From Candidatus Magasanikbacteria bacterium CG1_02_32_51 (GTDB taxonomy: Bacteria; Patescibacteriota; Patescibacteriia; Magasanikbacterales; UBA922): a stretch of DNA of 44,271 bases. Location: assembly GCA_001871435.1 (NCBI GenBank), contig MNVC01000045.1:1-44271 (forward strand). Direction: 5' to 3'. How positions within the stretch are numbered: position 1 is the first letter of the stretch; each line of letters opens with the position of its first letter. The position numbers were made by a program, and so were the translations under genes. A model generated the notes under the pieces. The model saw nothing but the letters and a program-made list of their open reading frames with translations, was not told the DNA's origin and searched no databases. This document shows positions 23,515 to 31,098 of the stretch, piece after piece.

Positions 23515-24240
23515 TTATTTGTTTAAATTTTTGATAATTAATTTGTCCCATTCATCGGCAGTAATATTACCTTCAACAATTTCACCATTTATAATATAGG
23601 TAGGAGTACCACGCAAACCAATACTTACAGCATCTGTCAGATCGCGTTCAATATTGTCAACATATTTTTGACTCTTGACACAAAGGTCAAATTTGTTTAT
23701 ATCAAGTCCAATATTTGTGCCATAGTTATAGAGAGAGTCAGTATCTAGTTTTTTGGCAGTAAAAATCTGATCATAATATTCCCAAAATTTGTTTTGTTCG
23801 TTGGCACAAGTCCCTGCAATAGCTGCTAGTGTAGCGTTGGGGTGGATTTCTGTAAGAGGTAAATTTTTGAAGACAACCTGAACAACTGGTTTGTATTTTT
23901 CTAAAACGTGGGCAAAAATAGGATAACTTGCTTGGCAATATGGACACTCAAAATCTATAAAAGCCATAATAGTTATTTTGGCGTCTTTGGCCCCTATTGT
24001 TGGATTGTATTTTTGGAGTAGTTTGCTATAGTCACTTATATTTTGTGGTGCATTTTTGTCTATAGCTGTACTAAAATTTGGTTCATATTTTTTGGTTATT
24101 TTTTGGATATCATTGTTATTTCCATATTTGAATTGGATAGAATAATAGATAAAAAATCCCAAAAATATTATAAAAATCAAGCCAATAATAATACCTAATG
24201 ATATAAATAAATACTTCCAAAATTTTGATTGTTTAGGCAT
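23515..24240 (-). CDS. DsbA-family thiol oxidoreductase, membrane-anchored
   Basis: A 241-residue thioredoxin-fold protein. One N-terminal membrane helix (about residues 10-35) anchors it with the catalytic domain outside. The redox motif is CPYC at 99-102 in AFIDFECPYCQASYP, and the cis-proline loop is LRGTPTYIINGEIV near 213-226, with the inserted helical domain between (residues about 120-205). These are the marks of DsbA/DsbG-like proteins that form or isomerise disulfides in exported proteins. It is the first gene of a minus-strand operon and its stop is 6 bases before the Cys-rich pilin-like gene, its likely client. Promoter boxes lie directly upstream. Confidence 0.9.
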   Translation of the reverse strand: MPKQSKFWKYLFISLGIIIGLIFIIFLGFFIYYSIQFKYGNNNDIQKITKKYEPNFSTAIDKNAPQNISDYSKLLQKYNPTIGAKDAKITIMAFIDFECPYCQASYPIFAHVLEKYKPVVQVVFKNLPLTEIHPNATLAAIAGTCANEQNKFWEYYDQIFTAKKLDTDSLYNYGTNIGLDINKFDLCVKSQKYVDNIERDLTDAVSIGLRGTPTYIINGEIVEGNITADEWDKLIIKNLNK

Positions 24241-24268
24241 ATTTTGTGTGTAAATAAATGGTGCTTAT

Positions 24269-24295
24269 ATTATAACATATTTTTGCTTTTGTCAA
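24269..24295 (-). promoter_or_regulatory. Promoter of the dsbA-pilin-uvrA-dinD-like operon
   Basis: Minus strand TTGACA (24295-24290) and TATAAT (24274-24269). Both boxes are perfect but the spacer is only 15 bases. Confidence 0.55.
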
Positions 24296-24429
24296 CAGTG
24301 CCGCAACACACTATATCACCTAATCACATTTCATAAAAAAATAAATTTTGATTAGCAGCTTTCCGCTCTATGATGGACAGCTACGAGGTTGAACTATCTT
24401 TGAACAAAATGTTTTATTTTACTAAAATG

Positions 24430-24476
24430 GTAGGGACAGGTCTCCACCCTAGGCGGACAAGTCGACCTGTCCCTAC
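24430..24476. repeat. GTAGGGACAGGTC...GACCTGTCCCTAC inverted repeat
   Basis: A perfect 13-bp inverted repeat around a 21-base centre that contains CCTAGGCGGACAAG. It is GC-rich in an AT-rich gap and looks like a small dispersed palindromic element. Confidence 0.75.
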
Positions 24477-24564
24477 GAACATGGTAGTATTATTTCAAAA
24501 TTCTTTTTCTTTTGACTCTATTATTGACAAAAAGCCTTAGTTCTGTTAGGATTAGTTCACTTGA

Positions 24565-24592
24565 TTGCTTTTTATTATTGTTGTTGTATAAT
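24565..24592 (+). promoter_or_regulatory. Promoter of secG
   Basis: TTGCTT (24565-24570), 16 bases, TATAAT (24587-24592), giving a short leader before the ATG at 24615. Confidence 0.6.
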
Positions 24593-24614
24593 ATAGTTAG
24601 TCTCTAAAAAAACT

Positions 24615-24833
24615 ATGCTCAAACAAATTTTACAAATAATCCAAATTATTTTAGCTATTGTACTTATAATTGTAGTACTTTTGCAACAAAAAGGTACTGG
24701 TCTAGGCTCAGCTTTTGGTGGTTCTGGAACTATTCATACTACTAGACGTGGCATTGACAAAGTACTTTATCAAATAACCATCGTTGTTTCTGTATTATTT
24801 TTTCTTTTAGCTATTGTAAATTTACTTTTCTAA
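24615..24833 (+). CDS. secG: Preprotein translocase subunit SecG
   Basis: A 72-residue protein with two membrane helices (about residues 4-24 and 51-71) joined by a Gly-rich loop with QQKGTGLGSAFGGSGT, the SecG signature. SecG joins SecY and SecE in the export channel. The sequence HTTRRGIDKVLYQITIV at the second helix also fits the family. It has its own promoter; the peptide-binding protein gene follows after 78 bases and may be cotranscribed. Confidence 0.92.
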   Translation: MLKQILQIIQIILAIVLIIVVLLQQKGTGLGSAFGGSGTIHTTRRGIDKVLYQITIVVSVLFFLLAIVNLLF

Positions 24834-24911
24834 TTTTGTCGTCGTAGTCTAAATATACAAATTTTTAGTTTTTATTTTTTTCTTCTCTAATCTTGTAGTA
24901 ATTTTTTTTCT

Positions 24912-26927
24912 GTGTTTTCTTTTTTCAAAAAAACGTGGCAGATAATAGTAAAAAATCTGAAACGTAATCACAATTCTGATCGTCTTGAAAAAGATGATTT
25001 GACACTTATGAAGAAAATGCGTAAAAGCAACTTTCTTTCTATACGTCAGTTTTTTAATATAAACAAAGTTTTGTCAGGCTCTGAAAAATTGGTTTTTTTC
25101 TCAGCATTGATTATGTTGTTAGTTAGTGTTGTATGGTGTCTCAATGTCTTGTCAAATAGATATGGTGTAGAAGTACCAAAAGTTGGTGGAGACTATGTTG
25201 AAGGTGTTTTGGGATCGCCACAACTTATCAATCCACTTTTTTCTAGTCTCAATGAAGTAGATCAAGATTTGGTAAATATGATTTATACTGGTCTCATGCG
25301 TTATGACAAAAATCGTAATTTAGTTCCAGATTTGGCTAGTAGCTATGATATAAGTGCTGACAAAAAAGAATATACTTTCAAATTACGTCAAGGAGTATTT
25401 TGGCACGATAGTCAAAAATTTACTGTTGACGATGTTATTTTTACTTTTGATACCATTCAAGATAGCTTAGTTGGTTCTCCTTTCAAAGTAAGTTTTGACA
25501 ATATTAAAATAGAAAAAATAGATGATGATACTATCAAATTTATATTAAATGAAGCCTTTCCATCATTTTTGTCTACTTTAACTATAGGAATTTTACCACA
25601 GCATATTTGGTCAGGAGTTTCTCCAGACAAAATAAAGTTAGCACAACGTAATTTGCAACCAATCGGTACTGGACCTTTTATGTTTAGTAAACTTATCAAA
25701 AATTCTAGTGGGGTTATCAACAAAGTTACTTTAAGTCGTTTTGTAGATTTTTATAGACAGCCTGCTTATCTAAAAACTTTTTCTTTTGTTTTTTACAATG
25801 ACTATGATGGTCCTGATGGTCTAGTAACTGCACTTCGTGAACAAAAAATAGATGGTATGAGTTTTGTACCTTTTGAATATAGAGATAAAGTAACACGTAA
25901 ACATATTGATTTGCATACTTTGAAATTACCTCAATATACAGCTTTGTTTTATAATATGAACAAAGATGTTTTGGGAGAACAAGAGGTACGTTTGGCATTG
26001 TCTGAAGCAATTGATAAAACAAGGATTGTCAATGATGTTTTGAACAATGAAGCTCAACTTATTAATGGTCCTATTTTGGAAGGTTTCCCAGGATTTGATT
26101 CAAATTTGTCAGGTGTCAATTTTTCTGTAGATGAAGCTAACAAATTATTAGATAAATATTATCCTCGTATTTCTACCGAAGATTACCATACATTGTTGGT
26201 AAATAATCAAGTTTTAGCTTTTAAAGAACAAACAAAAATAACGAGTACTACTATTGAATCTATTACAAATACAAGTACAGTTTTAGATGTGACAAATACC
26301 ACCAATCTAGATGAAATAAAAAAACAAATTGTGGATCAAGTAAACAATAGTTTGGATGAAGCACAATTATTTTATCGTTATACTGATAAAAATGATAAAT
26401 CAAAAATTGTGGAATTGAATCTTGTAACCTCAGCTAATCTTGAATATACTAAAATAGCTCAACTTATTTCTGGTTATTTGCAAGATGTTGGTATAAAAGT
26501 AAATGTAAAGTTAGTGGATTCTAATGATTTTGTTAGACAAGTTTTGAAGACTCATGATTATGATATTTTACTTTATGGTGTTATTGTGGGAAGTGATCCT
26601 GATCAATATCCATTTTGGCATTCTTCTCAGATAAATTATCCTGGTCTCAATTTTTCTGGCTATGCAAAGAGAAGTGTTGACGATTTGCTTGATAAAATTA
26701 GAAGTACCAAAGATAATAATGAATTAGCAACAGAATATAGTGATTTGCAAAAAACTATTTTGGCAGATGTCCCAGCAATCTTTCTTTTTGTACCGACTTA
26801 TACTTATGCTTTATCAGACAGTATTCATAATTTTGATGTGGAGCGTATTGCTCATCCAGCAGATAGATTAGTAAATGTAGCTGAGTGGTATATAAAGAAT
26901 AAAAAAATCTGGAAATTTCAAAGATAA
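24912..26927 (+). CDS. ABC-type peptide-binding protein, membrane-anchored (SBP_bac_5)
   Basis: A 671-residue extracellular solute-binding protein of the OppA/DppA family, which binds peptides for an ABC importer. A basic cytoplasmic N-terminus of about 55 residues is followed by one membrane helix (about 59-80). The binding domain then begins GGDYVEGVLGSPQLINPLF. Family marks include MIYTGLMRYDKNRNLVPDLA, YTFKLRQGVFWHDSQKFTVDDVIFTFDTI and LDKYYP. It lacks a lipobox, so the helix replaces a lipid anchor. The start is a GTG at 24912; an internal ATG (residue 32) would remove half of the basic leader. No permease genes are in the window. Confidence 0.85.
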   Translation: MFSFFKKTWQIIVKNLKRNHNSDRLEKDDLTLMKKMRKSNFLSIRQFFNINKVLSGSEKLVFFSALIMLLVSVVWCLNVLSNRYGVEVPKVGGDYVEGVLGSPQLINPLFSSLNEVDQDLVNMIYTGLMRYDKNRNLVPDLASSYDISADKKEYTFKLRQGVFWHDSQKFTVDDVIFTFDTIQDSLVGSPFKVSFDNIKIEKIDDDTIKFILNEAFPSFLSTLTIGILPQHIWSGVSPDKIKLAQRNLQPIGTGPFMFSKLIKNSSGVINKVTLSRFVDFYRQPAYLKTFSFVFYNDYDGPDGLVTALREQKIDGMSFVPFEYRDKVTRKHIDLHTLKLPQYTALFYNMNKDVLGEQEVRLALSEAIDKTRIVNDVLNNEAQLINGPILEGFPGFDSNLSGVNFSVDEANKLLDKYYPRISTEDYHTLLVNNQVLAFKEQTKITSTTIESITNTSTVLDVTNTTNLDEIKKQIVDQVNNSLDEAQLFYRYTDKNDKSKIVELNLVTSANLEYTKIAQLISGYLQDVGIKVNVKLVDSNDFVRQVLKTHDYDILLYGVIVGSDPDQYPFWHSSQINYPGLNFSGYAKRSVDDLLDKIRSTKDNNELATEYSDLQKTILADVPAIFLFVPTYTYALSDSIHNFDVERIAHPADRLVNVAEWYIKNKKIWKFQR

Positions 26928-26954
26928 TTTTCTTATTTAATCTACCAAAAACAA

Positions 26955-26998
26955 ACAAGGTTTAATTTCTCGCATTTTGTTGCGAGGTAGTTCATTAA
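26955..26998 (+). repeat. ACAAGGTTTAATT...TTCATTAA repeat, short copy
   Basis: A 44-base element with its own stem CTCGCA / TGCGAG. The longer copy at 17440-17515 has the same ends but carries an insertion in the loop. Confidence 0.55.
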
Positions 26999-27040
26999 AA
27001 AATAGAGTACAGATTGGACGAATTTTTTCATTTTTGATTT

Positions 27041-27058
27041 CTACCTGCCGGCAGGTAG
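27041..27058. repeat. Perfect palindrome CTACCTGCCGGCAGGTAG
   Basis: An 18-base perfect palindrome, GC-rich in AT-rich surroundings. A related CTGCC-GACA-GGCAG hairpin lies at 29260-29275. Confidence 0.8.
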
Positions 27059-27076
27059 GCGTTAAATCTGTATTCT

Positions 27077-27116
27077 ATAAACAGACAATTTTTTGTCTGA
27101 TAGTTTATATTTTTTT
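27077..27116 (+). terminator. Intrinsic terminator of the peptide-binding protein gene
   Basis: CAGACAA (27082-27088) pairs with TTGTCTG (27093-27099), extended by outer ATAAA/TTTAT pairing, followed by a T run at 27109-27116. Confidence 0.6.
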
Positions 27117-27150
27117 ATTATACAAAAAGTTCATATATTTTTTTGTGTAG

Positions 27151-27178
27151 TTTACTTCAAAAAATAAAATCTTATAAT
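27151..27178 (+). promoter_or_regulatory. Likely promoter of the RNase J gene
   Basis: TTTACT (27151-27156), 16 bases, TATAAT (27173-27178). The leader would be about 90 nt, long for this window. Confidence 0.5.
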
Positions 27179-27273
27179 TGTTGCTAGATTTTATCTATCA
27201 ACATTTTTGTGAAATTTTTCAATCATTTGAAAGGCTTCCAATTTAATTTATTTATTAATTCTTTTTAATTTTT

Positions 27274-29166
27274 ATGATTAGAAAAAATACTTCTACTTAT
27301 GGTAGAAGACCTTCCCCTGTTAGTACTGGAGAAGTAAAACAAAATGTTGAAAACAACAGAACTTTTGGCTCTCGCAGTCAAAGTAGCTCATCTATTACTG
27401 CTAATAGTGGCAGTATGCATAAGCGCAAAAATATTCAGTCTGTTAGATATAATAGTAGGCCTAAACCTATGGTTACTCTAAAGAGTATTCCTATGGCAAA
27501 TTCAAAAAATTTGCGTATTATCCCTATTGGTGGTTGTGAAGAAGTTGGTCGCAATATGACCGTCTTTGAATACGACGGAGATATTGTAATTATAGATATG
27601 GGTATACAGTTTCCAGAAGAAGATATGCCAGGTATTGATTATATTATTCCTAATACCAAATATTTGGAAGACAAACTAAAAAATATTCGTGGTGTAGTCT
27701 TTACTCATGGTCATCTTGATCATATTGGAGCAGCTCCAATATTGCTTGAAAAGCTTGGTAATCCTATAATTGTTGGCAAAGATCTGACACTTGCTCTTAT
27801 CAAACACAAGCAAGATGATTATAAGAAAGATACTGCCAAAAAACTTCGAACAATTCGTGTCAACGGTTTGACAGATGTCATCAAACTTGGTAAGTTTACT
27901 GTCAAATTTTTTCAAGTGGAGCATTCTATCATGGACGCTGTAGGTATAATTTTGGAAACTCCAAATGGTACTATTATTCATCCAGGTGATTGGACTTTGG
28001 CTCGTGATATAAATGGTGTAACTCATATCAATTATGATGAACTAAGTAAACTACCAAAACCAACGGTGTTGATGTTGGAGAGTCTTGGAGCTCTAAATGA
28101 TAAGCGTCATGGTATTTACGAAGAAATTTATAAAAATCTTTCCAATATTTTGGAGAATTCTCCTGGTAGAATAGTAATTGGTACTTTTTCTTCTCAGTTA
28201 GAACGTGTTCGTTGGGTATTAGAATGTGCTGAAAAAATAGGTAAAAAAGTTGCTCTTGATGGTTATAGTATGAAGATGAATGTCAAAGTTGCTCAAGAAC
28301 TTGGTTATATCAAATCGGCCAAAAATGTTTTGATAGATATCAAAGATACTAGAAATTATCCTGACAACAAAGTAGTGGTGGTTTGTACTGGAGCACAAGG
28401 TGAAAAGAATGCTGTACTGATGCGTATCGTTAGTAAACAACATAGATTTATCCAATTGAAAAAAACTGATACGGTAGTTTTTTCATCATCTATTATTCCG
28501 GGTAATGAAAGAAGTATTCAACGTTTGAAAGATAATCTTTATCGTCAATGTGACAATGTAATTCATGGTCAAATAATGGATGTCCATGTTAGTGGTCATG
28601 CCACTCGTGAAGATATTTTGACCATGCTTGATCAAATCAAACCAACATATTTCATACCAGTTTACGCTAATTATTATTTCCTTCGTGAGGCTGAACAATT
28701 GGCTCTCAAAAATGGTTTTCCAAAAGAAAATATTTTTGTACCAGACAATGGTAGTATAATAGAAGTAAACAAACAAACAGCCATAATGTTGGATAAAAAA
28801 GTACCAAGTGATTATGTGTTTGTTGACGGTCTAGGAGTGAGTGACAACCAAAATATTGTTTTGCGTGATAGACAAGTTTTGGCAGGTGATGGTATGCTTG
28901 TAGTTATTGCGACAATTGATTCCAAGACTGGCGCTTTAATTCAAAATCCAGATATTATTTCTCGCGGTTTTGTTTTCTTGAAAGACAACAAAGATTTGAT
29001 AGAAGATATCAGACAAAAAGTAAAACAATTAGTCATCAAATCTGATCCACTTACTTGGACTGATAGTAATCAAATTCGTAATGATATTCGTGACAAAATA
29101 GGACAATTCGTGTTGAGTAAAACAGAGAAACGTCCAATGATTTTGCCAGTGATTATTGATGTTTAA
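27274..29166 (+). CDS. rnj: Ribonuclease J
   Basis: A 630-residue metallo-beta-lactamase/beta-CASP ribonuclease with endo- and 5'-exonuclease activity in mRNA decay and rRNA maturation. The zinc motif is VFTHGHLDHIGA (His145, His147, Asp149, His150), with EHSIMDAVG and IIHPGDWT contributing further ligands. The beta-CASP part shows IVIGTFSSQLERV, VVVCTGAQGE and HVSGHATREDI, and the C-terminal domain begins around residue 525. The first 78 residues form a low-complexity Ser/Arg/Asn-rich extension absent from Bacillus RNase J (about 555 residues). The last 29 bases of the gene are duplicated 75 bases downstream around a palindromic insert. Confidence 0.95.
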   Translation: MIRKNTSTYGRRPSPVSTGEVKQNVENNRTFGSRSQSSSSITANSGSMHKRKNIQSVRYNSRPKPMVTLKSIPMANSKNLRIIPIGGCEEVGRNMTVFEYDGDIVIIDMGIQFPEEDMPGIDYIIPNTKYLEDKLKNIRGVVFTHGHLDHIGAAPILLEKLGNPIIVGKDLTLALIKHKQDDYKKDTAKKLRTIRVNGLTDVIKLGKFTVKFFQVEHSIMDAVGIILETPNGTIIHPGDWTLARDINGVTHINYDELSKLPKPTVLMLESLGALNDKRHGIYEEIYKNLSNILENSPGRIVIGTFSSQLERVRWVLECAEKIGKKVALDGYSMKMNVKVAQELGYIKSAKNVLIDIKDTRNYPDNKVVVVCTGAQGEKNAVLMRIVSKQHRFIQLKKTDTVVFSSSIIPGNERSIQRLKDNLYRQCDNVIHGQIMDVHVSGHATREDILTMLDQIKPTYFIPVYANYYFLREAEQLALKNGFPKENIFVPDNGSIIEVNKQTAIMLDKKVPSDYVFVDGLGVSDNQNIVLRDRQVLAGDGMLVVIATIDSKTGALIQNPDIISRGFVFLKDNKDLIEDIRQKVKQLVIKSDPLTWTDSNQIRNDIRDKIGQFVLSKTEKRPMILPVIIDV

Positions 29167-29241
29167 GTCCGACTTGTCCGCCGTAGCTCTATGAAATAAG
29201 AGCGAAGGTGGGTGATTTTGCCAGTGATTATTGATGTCTAA
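29138..29241 (+). repeat. 29-base direct repeat at the 3' end of the RNase J gene flanking a small insert
   Basis: 29138-29166 (the last codons and stop) and 29213-29241 differ at one position. The 46 bases between them (29167-29212) fold as CCGCC...GGTGG plus GCTCT...AGAGC. This looks like a palindromic element inserted with duplication of its target. Confidence 0.6.
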
Positions 29242-29259
29242 ACATTGATAACACACCTG

Positions 29260-29275
29260 ACTGCCGACAGGCAGT
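29260..29275. repeat. Small palindrome ACTGCC-GACA-GGCAGT
   Basis: A 6-bp stem with a 4-base loop, related in core sequence to 27041-27058. Confidence 0.5.
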
Positions 29276-29310
29276 GATTAGGAAAGGATTGTGTACTGAA
29301 TATTAAAAAC

Positions 29311-29339
29311 AAAAATCGTCTTTAAGAAGACGATTTTTT
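29311..29339. terminator. Bidirectional terminator between the RNase J and DUF6624 genes
   Basis: ATCGTCTT (29315-29322) pairs with AAGACGAT (29327-29334), with A and T runs on each side. It overlaps the stop codon and last Ser codons of the minus-strand gene. Confidence 0.8.
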
Positions 29340-29864
29340 GTTATTTATTTTCCATGTTTCATACATTTCCCTCATTGTTTCAGCATATTCTTCAAAAGGT
29401 TCCATACTCATTTCAGCTCGACGGTTATTTAGATTTTCTGGTTCAAATATTTCTTCCGGACCATATGTTTCATCTTTAGCTATTACAAATTGGGTGCCAT
29501 ATAATTGTGGTTGGTTTTCTGCTACCAGAATTCTATCTTCAAGATAAGCTATGTCTTCTTGTAGTACTTCATTTGTAGGTTCTTTTTTCATTGATTCTAA
29601 ACAATATTTTTGGAATTCAATATCTTGATCGGCGTGTTGTACTAATAACCAAGCATAGTGTGCAGACTGTTCTCCAACTTTAGATTTTGTCGGCCAGCCA
29701 ATTCTTTCAATAATAGATTTTAGTTTTACTGTGTTTTCTTGGTCTATTTTTATGGTAATTTCTGGGTTGTTATTTTTTCTAGCAGTTTGATCAATATCAA
29801 ACATTTTTTTTATATCATCAGATGCACTTGCTAATTCTCTTGGGTCAAAATTTTCTTGGTTCAT
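29322..29864 (-). CDS. DUF6624-like protein
   Basis: A 180-residue cytosolic protein. It matches my memory of the DUF6624 pattern: LKSIIERIGWPTKSKVGEQ, then SAHYAWLLVQHADQDIEFQK, IAYLEDRILVAENQPQLYG and TQFV, in that order (residues about 49-128). The biochemical role of this family is not known to me. Conserved Trp, His and Asp in WPT, QHAD and YLEDR may line a site. It is a lone minus-strand gene whose stop codon is part of the convergent terminator. Confidence 0.75.
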   Translation of the reverse strand: MNQENFDPRELASASDDIKKMFDIDQTARKNNNPEITIKIDQENTVKLKSIIERIGWPTKSKVGEQSAHYAWLLVQHADQDIEFQKYCLESMKKEPTNEVLQEDIAYLEDRILVAENQPQLYGTQFVIAKDETYGPEEIFEPENLNNRRAEMSMEPFEEYAETMREMYETWKINNKKSSS

Positions 29865-29928
29865 ATTTTTTTAAAATAATTATTAAATATATTTTACTCC
29901 AAGATATACACAGTTTCAAGTCTTGATT

Positions 29929-29958
29929 TTGTACAACATTTTATTTTTGTGTTATACT
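29929..29958 (+). promoter_or_regulatory. Likely promoter of the SIMPL gene
   Basis: TTGTAC (29929-29934), 18 bases, TATACT (29953-29958), about 30 bases before the ATG at 29990. Confidence 0.55.
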
Positions 29959-29989
29959 ATAATTAATTAATAATTTTAATTAAAAAAAT

Positions 29990-30904
29990 ATGTCTGTCAA
30001 AAAATCTGTTTCTACTACAACAAATAGAAATACAACAAATAGTATACCTGACATGTCTACAATGACTTCTGTATCAGAAGAAAAACATGGTTGTTGTCAG
30101 AGCCATGGACAATTTGGTATAGGACATCACGGTAATTGTCAAAGTTCTCATTTTGGTCACAAATTAATGAAAACTTTTTTTGGTATTTTGTTGGTTTACT
30201 TAATAATTTTGGTTGGTTCTCTTATTCGTAATGAAATCAAAAAGTATGATTTTATTGGAAAAGCACCTGTCAATGTCAGTGACCGTCAATTAAATATTTC
30301 AGCTGAAGGCAAAGTGGAAGTAAAGCCAAATGTTAGTAAAATTATTGTAGGTAATAGTCTTAGAGAGGCTACTTCAGGGGAAGCTAGCGCAAAAAATAAT
30401 AAACTTATTTCAGATTTTGTAACTCAGGTAAAAGCTTTGGGTATTCCTGATACAGACATCAAAACTGAATCTCAAAGTATGTATCCTGAATATACTTATA
30501 AGGACGATGGCACAAAAGAGCTTATTGGTTACAATATAACCCAAAATGTAACTGTAAAAGTTAGAAATGATGTTGAAAAAGCTAGTCAAGTTGTTACTCT
30601 TGCTGGAAAAGTTGGTTTGAATACTATTGGTGGAGTAGAATCTATTTTAGATGATGCAGAAATTTATTTGGAAGAAGCTCGTCAACAAGCTGTCAAAAAA
30701 GTTCAAATAAAAGCTATGAAATTGGCTAATGTATTGGGTATAAGTTTGGATGGTGTTGTTTCTTATAGTGAATATATACCAGATTCTTTTCCTATGTATG
30801 AAAAGTCAATGGCTATGGGCTCTGATATGGGTGGTGGTTCTACCATTGAACCAGGAACAACAGATGTAAAAATTAATGTAAATATCACTTATAAGATAAG
30901 ATAA
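29990..30904 (+). CDS. SIMPL (DUF541) domain protein with His/Cys-rich N-terminus
   Basis: A 304-residue protein. Residues 33-57 hold six His and three Cys (HGCC, GHHGNC, HFGH), a likely metal-binding patch. A membrane helix follows at about 62-79. The rest (about 92-304) is a SIMPL/DUF541 domain: LNISAEGKVEVKPNVSKI, an amphipathic helix SGEASAKNNKLISDFV, the IKTESQSMYPEY strand, GYNITQNVTVKVRN and a final VKINVNITYKIR. SIMPL proteins are mostly exported, with roles in stress or the envelope that are poorly defined. With the helix as a signal anchor, the metal-like patch would face the cytosol. A strong terminator follows. Confidence 0.82.
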   Translation: MSVKKSVSTTTNRNTTNSIPDMSTMTSVSEEKHGCCQSHGQFGIGHHGNCQSSHFGHKLMKTFFGILLVYLIILVGSLIRNEIKKYDFIGKAPVNVSDRQLNISAEGKVEVKPNVSKIIVGNSLREATSGEASAKNNKLISDFVTQVKALGIPDTDIKTESQSMYPEYTYKDDGTKELIGYNITQNVTVKVRNDVEKASQVVTLAGKVGLNTIGGVESILDDAEIYLEEARQQAVKKVQIKAMKLANVLGISLDGVVSYSEYIPDSFPMYEKSMAMGSDMGGGSTIEPGTTDVKINVNITYKIR

Positions 30905-30916
30905 ATTATCAAATTC

Positions 30917-30948
30917 AAAAACAGCCTTTCCTAAAGGCTGTTTTTTTT
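30917..30948 (+). terminator. Intrinsic terminator of the SIMPL gene
   Basis: AAAACAGCCTTT pairs with AAAGGCTGTTTT over a 3-base loop, then a run of T to 30948. Confidence 0.9.
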
Positions 30949-30988
30949 GTATAATGTATAAAGGCTAGAAAGTATATAAAATCTCTTG

Positions 30989-31065
30989 GGATACGAAATA
31001 CGAAAGGTACGAAATTATGAAAAATCTGTGGTTCGTATTTTCGTAAATTTTCGTATTTCGTATCC
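30989..31065 (+). repeat. GGATACGAAATACGAAA inverted-repeat element upstream of eno
   Basis: Perfect 17-bp terminal arms (30989-31005 with 31049-31065) around a centre that also contains internally complementary TACGAAA/TTCGTA words. A sister copy with the same arms but a different centre lies before pyrD at 43153-43228. It ends 33 bases before the eno ATG. Confidence 0.85.
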
Positions 31066-31098
31066 TCCTATATTTTTACTAATTTATAAAATCATACT

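Larger units (their letters stand above)
24241..24614. other. Divergent promoter region between dsbA-like and secG genes
   Basis: 374 bases without a gene. It contains the minus-strand promoter at 24269-24295, a GC-rich perfect inverted repeat at 24430-24476 and the secG promoter at 24565-24592. No open frame or RNA gene is seen. Confidence 0.6.
26928..27273. other. Gene-free region before the RNase J gene
   Basis: 346 bases holding the ACAAGGTTTAATT repeat (26955-26998), an 18-base perfect palindrome (27041-27058), a terminator (27077-27116) and the RNase J promoter (27151-27178). Confidence 0.6.
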
